NCBI RefSeq assembly: GCF_014851565.1
Contig: NZ_JACVAA010000003.1
Location: 62,001 to 126,000 of the forward strand
Reading direction: 5' to 3'
Length of the DNA: 64,000 bases
Source: Pseudomonas sp. PDM15
GTDB taxonomy: Bacteria; Pseudomonadota; Gammaproteobacteria; Pseudomonadales; Pseudomonadaceae
Shown: in pieces, positions 22,181 to 29,550 of the stretch
Numbering within the stretch: the first letter of the stretch is position 1
How the letters are laid out: each line of letters opens with the position of its first letter
Notes under the pieces: generated by a model
What the model was told of the DNA's origin: nothing
What the model saw: the letters and a program-made list of their open reading frames with translations, nothing else
The model's database searches: none
Program-made: the position numbers and the translations under genes

Positions 22181-22696
22181 TTAGAAATTGTCAGTGGAGG
22201 TGAACAGGCCGACGCGCAAGCCTTCGGCACTGTAGATTTCGCGACCATCGACGCTGACGCTGCCATCGGCGATGGCCAGGATCAGCGAGCGGTTGATGGT
22301 GCGCTTGATGTGGATGTTGTAGGTGACTTTCTTCGCAGTGGGCAGCACCTGGCCAAAGAACTTCACTTCTCCCGAGCCCAGCGCGCGGCCGCGGCCGGGA
22401 TTGCCCTGCCAGCCTAGGTGGAAGCCCACCAGTTGCCACATGGCGTCGAGGCCCAGGCAGCCCGGCATGACTGGGTCGCCTTCGAAGTGGCAGGCGAAGA
22501 ACCAGAGGTCCGGATTGATGTCGAGTTCGGCGACGATCTCGCCCTTGCCGTACTTGCCGCCCGTGTCGCTGATATGAACGATGCGATCGATCATCAGCAT
22601 GTTGGGGGCGGGCAACTGCGCATTACCTGGACCAAACAGTTCGCCGCGGCTGCAGGCGAGCAATTCTTCCCGGGTATAGGCGTTTTGCTGGGTCAT
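22181..22696 (-). CDS. fabA: 3-hydroxydecanoyl-ACP dehydratase/isomerase
   Basis: A 171-residue hot-dog enzyme that dehydrates 3-hydroxydecanoyl-ACP and isomerises trans-2 to cis-3-decenoyl-ACP, the branch point to unsaturated fatty acids. Catalytic H70 ([13 protein letters not shown]) and D84 (LGLDAMWQ) are present. It is the first gene of the fabAB operon. A DesT-like operator lies about 115 bases upstream. Confidence 0.98.
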   Translation of the reverse strand: MTQQNAYTREELLACSRGELFGPGNAQLPAPNMLMIDRIVHISDTGGKYGKGEIVAELDINPDLWFFACHFEGDPVMPGCLGLDAMWQLVGFHLGWQGNPGRGRALGSGEVKFFGQVLPTAKKVTYNIHIKRTINRSLILAIADGSVSVDGREIYSAEGLRVGLFTSTDNF

Positions 22697-22808
22697 GCGA
22701 ACTCCTCAAATGGTCCCCTCGGTGGGGCTAAAGCTGTGCCGCGAATGTTCTTGTGTAGCGGCAGACTAGTCATAGACTGTTGCGTCCTGGTGAAAGTCAC
22801 AGCCTGTT

Positions 22809-22824
22809 GTGAACACTTGTATAC
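22809..22824 (-). promoter_or_regulatory. DesT-like operator upstream of fabA
   Basis: GTGAACACTTGTATAC resembles the DesT operator as I recall it (GTGAAC-G-CTTGTTGAC in P. aeruginosa desCB/fabAB). It has an imperfect dyad and lies in the fabA promoter region. DesT senses the saturated/unsaturated acyl-CoA ratio. Assignment is by similarity only. Confidence 0.55.
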
Positions 22825-22872
22825 CGGATGAGTCTGACGCAAATCGTCCACGCTTAGTTCGCTGGGCCGATT

Positions 22873-24747
22873 CTAGTACTCCTGCTGCAGCGTCTGGTTG
22901 CGCTTGCCCAGCCAGCGCAGCAATACCCGTTCCAGGTCTGCACGCTTGAACGGCTTGGCCAGGTAATCGTTCATACCGGCCTGCAGGCAGGCCTCACGAT
23001 CACCCTGCAGGGCATTGGCGGTCAATGCGATGATCGGAGTACTGCATTGCGGCGTCTGGCGGCGGATCTGCCGGGTGGCTTCGTACCCATCCATGACCGG
23101 CAGGCGGCAGTCCATCAGCACGGCGACGAAGCGCTGCGGGTCGAAATGCTGCACCGCCTGGGCGCCATCGCCGACCAGCTCGACCCGATAGCCCAGGCTG
23201 CGCAGCATGGCCTCGATCACCGTCTGGTTGACCGGGTTGTCTTCCACCAGCAGCACTTCCTGGCCTTCGCCGGACGGATGCTCGCTGCGCTCCTGTGGCT
23301 CGAGGCTGGGGCTGCTCAGGCAGAACGGCAGGGGAATCTCCAGGGTGAACACCGAGCCGCTGCCTTCCAGGCTGGTGGCATGTAGGGTGCCGCCCATGCG
23401 CTCGGCCAGGGTGCGGGCGATGGACAGGCCCAGGCCGGTACCGCCATAGCGCCGGGAGATCGAGGTGTCGGCCTGCTGGAAGGCATCGAACATATGCTCC
23501 AGGCGCTGCGGGGCGATGCCGATGCCGCTGTCGTGCACGGCGCAGGTGAACCACAGCACCTCATTATCCAGCGGCTGCCAGTGGGTCTCGATGCGGATGC
23601 CGCCTTCCTCGGTGAACTTCAGCGCATTGCCCAGCAGGTTGACCAGAATCTGGCGGATGCGCGTAGGGTCGCCCTGCACCTCGAACTTTTCCAGCCCCGG
23701 AGGGGTGTCCAGACGCAGGTAGAGGCCACGCTGGTGGGCGCTGTGCTGGAACACCTGGATCGAGCCCTGCAGCAGCTCCTGCAGGTTGAAGGGGATGCGC
23801 TCCAGCTCCAGGGCGCCGCGTTCGATGCGCGAGAAGTCGAGGATGTCGTTGATCACCTTGAGCAGGTGCTCGGTGGATTCGGTGGCCAGGGCCGCGTACT
23901 CCGCCTGCTCCTGGGTCATCTCGGTGGTTTCCAGCAGCTGCAGCATGCCCAGCACGCCATTCATCGGGGTGCGCAGCTCGTGGCTCATCATCGCCAGGAA
24001 GTCCGACTTGGCGCGGCTGGCCTGTTCGGCCTCCTCGCGGGTCTGGATCAACTGCTGCATGGCCTCGCGCTGCTCGCGGCTGGCGTTGTCCAGCTCCACC
24101 GCCAGGTTGTTGATGTGCCGGGCCAGGTCGCCCAGTTCACCGGTATCGCTCTCCGGCAGCTGGGTCTGGTAGTCGCCGGCCTTGATTGCCTCCACAGCCT
24201 CGCCCATGGCGCTGATCGGCTGGGCCAGACGCCGCGCCAGCTGGCGCGCGAGGAAGAAGGTCAGCAGCAGGGCGACCAGGGCCAGCACCGTGGCCTTGAG
24301 CAGGATTGCCTGCTGGCGACTGGTGAAGGCCTCGTCGGACATGCCGACCACCACCCGGCCCAAGTAGCCGTCAGGCTCGACGCCGTTCTCCTGACGGATC
24401 GGCGCATGGAAGATGCCGACTCGCGAGGCGCTCTGCTCGTTGTGCTGCTCGACGTAGACCAGAATGTTCTCGGCTCGGTCGCGCACCTCGAGGAAGCGCA
24501 CGTTGGGGGTCTGCAGGGTGGCGCGTAGCAGGTTCTCCAGCACCTTGGTATCGCCGGCTGCGACGCCATGCACCGAGGCTGGCGCCAGCTGGTTGGCCAT
24601 CAGCTGGCCGGCGTGGTTGATCTCCTGGCGCAGGTCTTCCAGGCGCGAATGGGTGAAGAAACCGGTCAGCAGCAGGGTCAGCAGCAGGGCCGGGCCGACG
24701 CTGATCAGCTGGGTGCGGGTGTGGATGTCCCAATTACGCCCGAACAT
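22873..24747 (-). CDS. Hybrid sensor histidine kinase (PA1611-type)
   Basis: A 624-residue inner-membrane kinase. TM1 (~15-32), a periplasmic sensor of ~115 residues, TM2 (~148-167) and HAMP are followed by HisKA with H256 (MMSHELRTPMNG), HATPase (NLLGNALKFTE; RRYGGTGLGL) and a receiver with D546 (LMDCRLPVMDG). There is no HPt domain, so phosphate must leave through a separate HPt protein. By position next to fabAB it corresponds to PA1611, which I recall as interacting with RetS and feeding HptB-RsmA control of biofilm formation. The start is 24747; the reading frame continues upstream without a better start. Confidence 0.9.
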   Translation of the reverse strand: MFGRNWDIHTRTQLISVGPALLLTLLLTGFFTHSRLEDLRQEINHAGQLMANQLAPASVHGVAAGDTKVLENLLRATLQTPNVRFLEVRDRAENILVYVEQHNEQSASRVGIFHAPIRQENGVEPDGYLGRVVVGMSDEAFTSRQQAILLKATVLALVALLLTFFLARQLARRLAQPISAMGEAVEAIKAGDYQTQLPESDTGELGDLARHINNLAVELDNASREQREAMQQLIQTREEAEQASRAKSDFLAMMSHELRTPMNGVLGMLQLLETTEMTQEQAEYAALATESTEHLLKVINDILDFSRIERGALELERIPFNLQELLQGSIQVFQHSAHQRGLYLRLDTPPGLEKFEVQGDPTRIRQILVNLLGNALKFTEEGGIRIETHWQPLDNEVLWFTCAVHDSGIGIAPQRLEHMFDAFQQADTSISRRYGGTGLGLSIARTLAERMGGTLHATSLEGSGSVFTLEIPLPFCLSSPSLEPQERSEHPSGEGQEVLLVEDNPVNQTVIEAMLRSLGYRVELVGDGAQAVQHFDPQRFVAVLMDCRLPVMDGYEATRQIRRQTPQCSTPIIALTANALQGDREACLQAGMNDYLAKPFKRADLERVLLRWLGKRNQTLQQEY

Positions 24748-25024
24748 CGGCCCACTCGTGCAGTCGCAGATAGAAGCCTGCCACGTCGACAGACTCGGGA
24801 GTTGCGCGCCGCGCGGCCCGGCAGTGTGGGCGCGGAAGTCGGCGGGGAAGGGATGTGAGCACGGAACGGCCTTGTTCTCTGGGCATGACTGCCGCATGTT
24901 AACCGAGAAGCCGAGCTTTGCCAGCGCACGCTCTGCGCGGCGGGTCACGCTGGGGACTGGTCGGTCGGCCGGGGCTTCGTGATAATGCGGCTTTCGCCAT
25001 CTGGATGGCCTGTTTGGAACTCTT

Positions 25025-26047
25025 ATGACCGAGCAACAACCTGTTGCAGTACTGGGCGGCGGCAGCTTCGGCACCGCCATCGCCAACCTCCTGGCCGCCA
25101 ATGGCCAGCGCGTCCTGCAATGGATGCGCGACCCGGAGCAGGCCGAGGCGATGCGCACCCAGCGCGAGAACCCGCGCTACCTCAAGGGCATCAAGCTGCT
25201 GCCCGGCATTGAGCCGGTCACCGACCTGCCGGCCACCCTGGCGGCCTGTGAGCTGGTCTTCGTCGCCGTGCCTTCGTCGGCCCTGCGCAAGGTACTGCAG
25301 CCGATCGCTGACTCCCTGGCCGGCAAGCTGCTGGTCAGCACCACCAAGGGCATCGAGGCCGACGGCTTCAAACTGATGAGCCAGATCCTCGCCGAAGTGG
25401 CACCCCAGGCACGTATCGGTGTGCTGTCCGGCCCCAACCTGGCCCGTGAGATCGCCGAACACGCGCTGACCGCCTCGGTGATCGCTAGCGAGGACGATGA
25501 GCTCTGCCAGCGCGTTCAATCGGCCCTGCACGGCCGTACCTTCCGCGTTTATGCCAGCCGCGACAGCTTCGGCGTGGAGCTGGGCGGCGCACTGAAGAAC
25601 GTCTACGCCATCATCGCCGGCATGGCCGCGGCCATGGGCATGGGCGAGAACACCAAGAGCATGCTGATCACCCGCGCCCTGGCGGAGATGACCCGCTTCG
25701 CCGTCAAGCTCGGCGCCAACCCCATGACCTTCCTCGGTCTGGCCGGGGTCGGTGACCTGATCGTCACCTGCTCCTCGCCGAAGAGCCGCAACTACCAGGT
25801 CGGCTATGCCCTGGGCGAGGGCCTCAGCCTGGAAGACGCGGTGGCGCGCCTGGGCGAGGTGGCCGAGGGCGTCAATACGCTCAAGGTGCTGAAGACCAAG
25901 GCCGAAGAGCTGCAGGTGTACATGCCGCTAGTGGCTGGGTTGCATGCCATTCTGTTCGAGGGCCGCACCCTGGCCCAGGTCATCGAGGCGCTGATGCGCG
26001 GCGAGCCGAAGACCGACGTGGATTTCATTTCCCCCAGCGGTTTCTGA
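25025..26047 (+). CDS. gpsA: Glycerol-3-phosphate dehydrogenase [NAD(P)+]
   Basis: A 340-residue cytosolic enzyme that reduces dihydroxyacetone phosphate to sn-glycerol-3-phosphate for phospholipid synthesis. The N-terminal Rossmann motif is [10 protein letters not shown]. The conserved [24 protein letters not shown] and [12 protein letters not shown] blocks are intact. It heads a three-gene run with the DUF4389 gene and sixA. Confidence 0.98.
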   Translation: MTEQQPVAVLGGGSFGTAIANLLAANGQRVLQWMRDPEQAEAMRTQRENPRYLKGIKLLPGIEPVTDLPATLAACELVFVAVPSSALRKVLQPIADSLAGKLLVSTTKGIEADGFKLMSQILAEVAPQARIGVLSGPNLAREIAEHALTASVIASEDDELCQRVQSALHGRTFRVYASRDSFGVELGGALKNVYAIIAGMAAAMGMGENTKSMLITRALAEMTRFAVKLGANPMTFLGLAGVGDLIVTCSSPKSRNYQVGYALGEGLSLEDAVARLGEVAEGVNTLKVLKTKAEELQVYMPLVAGLHAILFEGRTLAQVIEALMRGEPKTDVDFISPSGF

Positions 26048-26065
26048 CCATCCAAGGAGAGCACC

Positions 26066-26413
26066 ATGAGCGAACCGAACAAGGAACTGGAGCGCGAGTC
26101 CATCGCCCTGCGCATTCTGTGGATGGTGATCTTCGCCATCGTCTGGCAGCTGGCGGAGATCATTCTCGGCGGCGTGGTCCTGCTGCAGATTGGCTATCGC
26201 CTGTTCTACGGCGCGCCCAACGGCACTCTGCAGGGCTTTGGCGACAGCCTCAGCCAGTATCTGCAGCAGATCGGCCGCTTCGGCACCTTCAATAGCGAGG
26301 AGAAGCCCTGGCCATTCGCCGACTGGCCGACTCCACGTGCCCCGGAAGGCATCGAGCCGCACAGCATTCCGCCGGCGCCGCACCCCGTGCGCGACGAAGA
26401 GCCCAAGCTGTGA
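26066..26413 (+). CDS. DUF4389 membrane protein
   Basis: A 115-residue protein with one or two hydrophobic segments (ILWMVIFAIVWQLAEIILGGVVLLQ), the core of DUF4389, and a Pro-rich C-terminal tail (FADWPTPRAPEGIEPHSIPP). AAGGAGAG precedes the ATG. It overlaps sixA by four bases (GTGA). Function unknown. Confidence 0.87.
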   Translation: MSEPNKELERESIALRILWMVIFAIVWQLAEIILGGVVLLQIGYRLFYGAPNGTLQGFGDSLSQYLQQIGRFGTFNSEEKPWPFADWPTPRAPEGIEPHSIPPAPHPVRDEEPKL

Positions 26414-26862
26414 CCCTCTGGCTGCTGCGCCACGGCGAGGCCGAACCGCGTGCGCGTAGCGACGCGGAGCGGGCCCTCACCGAGCGCGGCCGCAAGGAAG
26501 TGCGCAAGATCGCCGAGCACCTGCGTGGCCGGCAGCTGGCGCACATTCTGGTCAGTCCCTACCTGCGTGCCCAGCAGACGGCAGAGCTAGTGCGCGAGAC
26601 CCTCGGCCTCACGCTGCCGCTGACCACGGTGGACTGGGCCACGCCGGATGACTCTCCGCGCTCGGCCGCCGACCGCTTCGAGCATTACCCAGGCGAGTGC
26701 CTGCTGGTCAGCCACAATCCGCTGCTCGGCAGCCTCTCCGGCTTTCTGCTGCATGGCAATCTGCAGCAACCCCTCGGTCTGCACACCGCCAGCCTGGTCG
26801 CCCTCGACGGCGACATCGTGCCTGGCCTGATGCACCTGGCTGGTCTGCATCACCCGCACTAG
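26410..26862 (+). CDS. sixA: Phosphohistidine phosphatase SixA
   Basis: A 150-residue histidine-phosphatase (RHG) family protein with LLRHGEAEPR (H8), the early arginine in SPYLRAQQT and a second His at LVSHNPLLGSL. SixA removes phosphate from phosphohistidine on HPt domains or PTS proteins. The GTG start lies inside the GTGA overlap with the upstream gene. A hybrid kinase lacking its own HPt lies just across gpsA, which makes an HPt target plausible but unproven. Confidence 0.92.
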   Translation: MTLWLLRHGEAEPRARSDAERALTERGRKEVRKIAEHLRGRQLAHILVSPYLRAQQTAELVRETLGLTLPLTTVDWATPDDSPRSAADRFEHYPGECLLVSHNPLLGSLSGFLLHGNLQQPLGLHTASLVALDGDIVPGLMHLAGLHHPH

Positions 26863-26980
26863 AGGGGTCCTGCGCTCCTGTAACATTTCTTCACTTGCCG
26901 CACCTCCTGACGCATGGAATATTCGACCAAGCAAGTGCTTGGTTGCTCCCTGTGACAAAAACAACAAACAAGGAGGCCCC

Positions 26981-28645
26981 GTGGCCAGTGCAGTCCGTTT
27001 GCCGCTCGAAGCGTTTTTCGAGCGCGAGTCGCGTCATCCCAACAAGACCTACCTGATCCAGCCTCTGGGCGGTGGTCGGGTGGAACAGCTGACCTGGGCC
27101 GAAGTCGGCGAGCAGGCGCGGCGTACTGCCAGCTGGCTGCGCAGCCTGGAGCTGCCGCAGGGCAGCAAGATATCGATCATTTCCAAGAACAGCGCGCACT
27201 GGATAGTCACCGATCTGGCCATCTGGATGGCCGGGCACGTCTCGGTGCCGCTGTATCCCAACCTCACCGCCGACTCGGTGCGCCAGGTGCTGGAGCATGC
27301 GGAAACGAAAGTGGTCTTTATCGGCAAGCTCGACGACTGGCCGGGGATGGCTCCCGGCGTGCCCGAGGGGGTCATCACCGTGGCTCTGCCGCTGCACGCC
27401 GAAGGCAGCTTCGACAAACAGTGGAGCGATCTGCAGGCCTGTGCGCCGATCCAGGACCAGCCGCGCAGCCAGCCCGACCAGCTCGCCACCATCATCTACA
27501 CCTCCGGCACCACCGGCATGCCCAAGGGCGTCATGCACAACTTCGCCAACTTCGGTTTCACCGCCAGCCATGCCACCGAGCTGTTCGGTGTCGGCGAGCA
27601 GGACCGCGCGCTGTCCTACCTGCCGCTGTGCCACGTGGCCGAGCGCATGTTCGTCGAGCTCAACTCGCTGTACAGCGGCATGAGCGTGTTCTTCGCCGAG
27701 AGCCTCGACACCTTCCTCGACGACCTGCGCCGCGCGCGGCCGACGGTGTTCTTCGGCGTGCCGCGGATCTGGACCAAGTTCCAGATGGGCGTCTACTCGA
27801 AGATGCCGGCCCAGCGCCTCGATTTCCTCCTGTCCATCCCGCTGCTCGGTCGCCTGTTCGGGCGCAAGGTCCTGCGCGGGCTGGGGCTGGATGCGGTGCA
27901 GTTCGCCCTGTCCGGCGCCGCGCCGGTGCCCGACGCGCTGCTGGCCTGGTACCGCCGCCTGGGCCTGGAGCTGCAGGAGGTCTACGGCATGACCGAGAAC
28001 TGCGGTTACTCGCACGTGTGCCGTCCCGGCAAGTTCAAGAAGGGCTGGATCGGCCAGAACAACCCGGGCACCGAGGTGCGCATCAGCGAGGAGGGCGAGG
28101 TGCTGGTGCGCAGCGGCTCGACCATGCAGGGCTATTACAAGGAGCCGGGCAAGACCGCCGAGGTGCTGACCGAGGACGGCTTCCTGCGCACTGGCGACAA
28201 GGGCGAGCAGGATGCCGAGGGCAACCTGCGCCTGACCGGGCGGATCAAGGAAATCTTCAAGACCAGCAAGGGTAAGTACGTGGCCCCGGCGCCGATCGAG
28301 AACCGCCTGGCCGTGCACAGCCATATCGAGCAGGTCTGCGTGGTCGGTGACGGCCTGCCGCAGCCGCTGGCCTTGTGCGTGCTGTCCGAGGCCGGGCGCA
28401 AGGAATCCCGCGAGCAGCTGGAGGGCAGCCTCAAGCGCCTGCTGGAGGAAACCAACCAAGTGCTGGACAAGCACGAGCAGCTCAACGGCCTGGTGTTGGT
28501 GCCAGAGGTGTGGGCGGTGGACAACGGCTTCCTGACGCCGACCCTGAAGATCAAGCGCGCCTCGGTGGAAACCGCCTACAGCCCCCACTTCGATGCCTGG
28601 GGCGAGCGCCGCGAAGGCGTGGTCTGGCACCAGCAGGTCGGCTAG
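26981..28645 (+). CDS. Long-chain acyl-CoA synthetase-like AMP-binding protein
   Basis: A 554-residue adenylate-forming enzyme. The P-loop is YTSGTTGMPKGV, followed by the FGVPRIWTKF and VYGMTENCGYSH motifs, the RTGDKG hinge region and the C-terminal TLKIKR lysine block. It activates a carboxylic acid, probably a fatty acid, to an acyl-CoA. The start is GTG at 26981 directly behind AAGGAGG; the in-frame TTG at 26939 lacks such a site. By neighbourhood it corresponds to PA1617. Confidence 0.92.
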   Translation: MASAVRLPLEAFFERESRHPNKTYLIQPLGGGRVEQLTWAEVGEQARRTASWLRSLELPQGSKISIISKNSAHWIVTDLAIWMAGHVSVPLYPNLTADSVRQVLEHAETKVVFIGKLDDWPGMAPGVPEGVITVALPLHAEGSFDKQWSDLQACAPIQDQPRSQPDQLATIIYTSGTTGMPKGVMHNFANFGFTASHATELFGVGEQDRALSYLPLCHVAERMFVELNSLYSGMSVFFAESLDTFLDDLRRARPTVFFGVPRIWTKFQMGVYSKMPAQRLDFLLSIPLLGRLFGRKVLRGLGLDAVQFALSGAAPVPDALLAWYRRLGLELQEVYGMTENCGYSHVCRPGKFKKGWIGQNNPGTEVRISEEGEVLVRSGSTMQGYYKEPGKTAEVLTEDGFLRTGDKGEQDAEGNLRLTGRIKEIFKTSKGKYVAPAPIENRLAVHSHIEQVCVVGDGLPQPLALCVLSEAGRKESREQLEGSLKRLLEETNQVLDKHEQLNGLVLVPEVWAVDNGFLTPTLKIKRASVETAYSPHFDAWGERREGVVWHQQVG

Positions 28646-28670
28646 TCACCTGCGCAGCTGGCGATCATCC

Positions 28671-28698
28671 AAGCCCGGTCATTGACCGGGCTTTTTTG
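28671..28698 (+). terminator. Terminator of acyl-CoA synthetase gene
   Basis: A 10-bp stem AAGCCCGGTC / GACCGGGCTT with a 3-base loop and a T run. Confidence 0.92.
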
Positions 28699-28742
28699 TG
28701 GGAGCGCGATCCGGCATCGACAGGCCATGGCCGGTGCGCGCG

Positions 28743-28773
28743 CAAAAAAAAGCCCGGCCAAACCGGCCGGGCT
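28743..28773 (-). terminator. Terminator of the nas/cobA operon
   Basis: On the minus strand a 9-bp stem AGCCCGGCC / GGCCGGGCT is followed by eight T residues, 28 bases past the cobA stop. Confidence 0.92.
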
Positions 28774-28801
28774 AAGCACTACTCCGCAGGAGCGAAGGGG
28801 A

Positions 28802-29539
28802 TCAGGCAATCTCTGCCAAAGCTTGAATCTGTTGCTGTGCAGCCACTTCGCCGATCACCAGGATCGCCGGGCTTTTCAGCTGGAAGTCATGGGCCGCCTG
28901 CTGCATGCCGGCCAGGGTGCTGCGACACTCGCGTTGCTGCGGCAGGGAGGCGTTCTCGATCATCGCCACCGGCATGTCGGCGCGCATGCCACCGGCCAGC
29001 AGGCTGTCGCGCACCTCGGGGAGCTTGGCCACGCCCATGTACACCACCAGGGTGGTGCCGCCCTGGGCCAGGGCCTGCCAGTTGAGACTGCTGTCGTCCT
29101 GGGTGTGGGCGGTGACCAGGGTCACGCCGCGGGCCACGCCGCGCAGGGTCAGGGGGATGCCGCAGTTGGTGGCACCGGCCAGGCCGGCGGTGATGCCATT
29201 GACCATCTCCACCTCGACGCCGTGTTCGGCCAGCCAGTCGGCTTCCTCGCTGCCGCGACCGAAGATGCACGGGTCGCCACCTTTCAGGCGCACCACACAC
29301 TTGCCCTGGCGCGCATAGCGCAGCATCAGGCGGTGGATGAAGGCCTGCGGGGTAGAGCGGCAGCCGCCGCGCTTGCCCACCGGCACGACGCGGGCGTCCG
29401 GGCAGTGTTCCAGCACCGCCGGGTTGACCAGGTCGTCGATCATCACGATATCGGCCTGTTGCAGAGCCTTGACCGCCTTGAGAGTCAGCAATTCCGGATC
29501 GCCAGGGCCTGCGCCCACCAGCCAGACTTTTGCATTCAT
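28802..29539 (-). CDS. cobA: Uroporphyrinogen-III C-methyltransferase (SUMT)
   Basis: A 245-residue SAM-dependent enzyme that methylates uroporphyrinogen III at C2 and C7 to precorrin-2, the precursor of siroheme and cobalamin. Family motifs are VGAGPGDPELLTL near the N-terminus, VVRLKGGDPCIFGRG and GITAGLAGATNCGIPLT. As last gene of the nitrate operon it probably supplies siroheme for nitrite reductase, although no nitrite reductase lies in the window. The start is preceded by GAGGAG (29547-29552 region, minus strand). Confidence 0.95.
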   Translation of the reverse strand: MNAKVWLVGAGPGDPELLTLKAVKALQQADIVMIDDLVNPAVLEHCPDARVVPVGKRGGCRSTPQAFIHRLMLRYARQGKCVVRLKGGDPCIFGRGSEEADWLAEHGVEVEMVNGITAGLAGATNCGIPLTLRGVARGVTLVTAHTQDDSSLNWQALAQGGTTLVVYMGVAKLPEVRDSLLAGGMRADMPVAMIENASLPQQRECRSTLAGMQQAAHDFQLKSPAILVIGEVAAQQQIQALAEIA

Positions 29540-29550
29540 GGTTCTACTCC

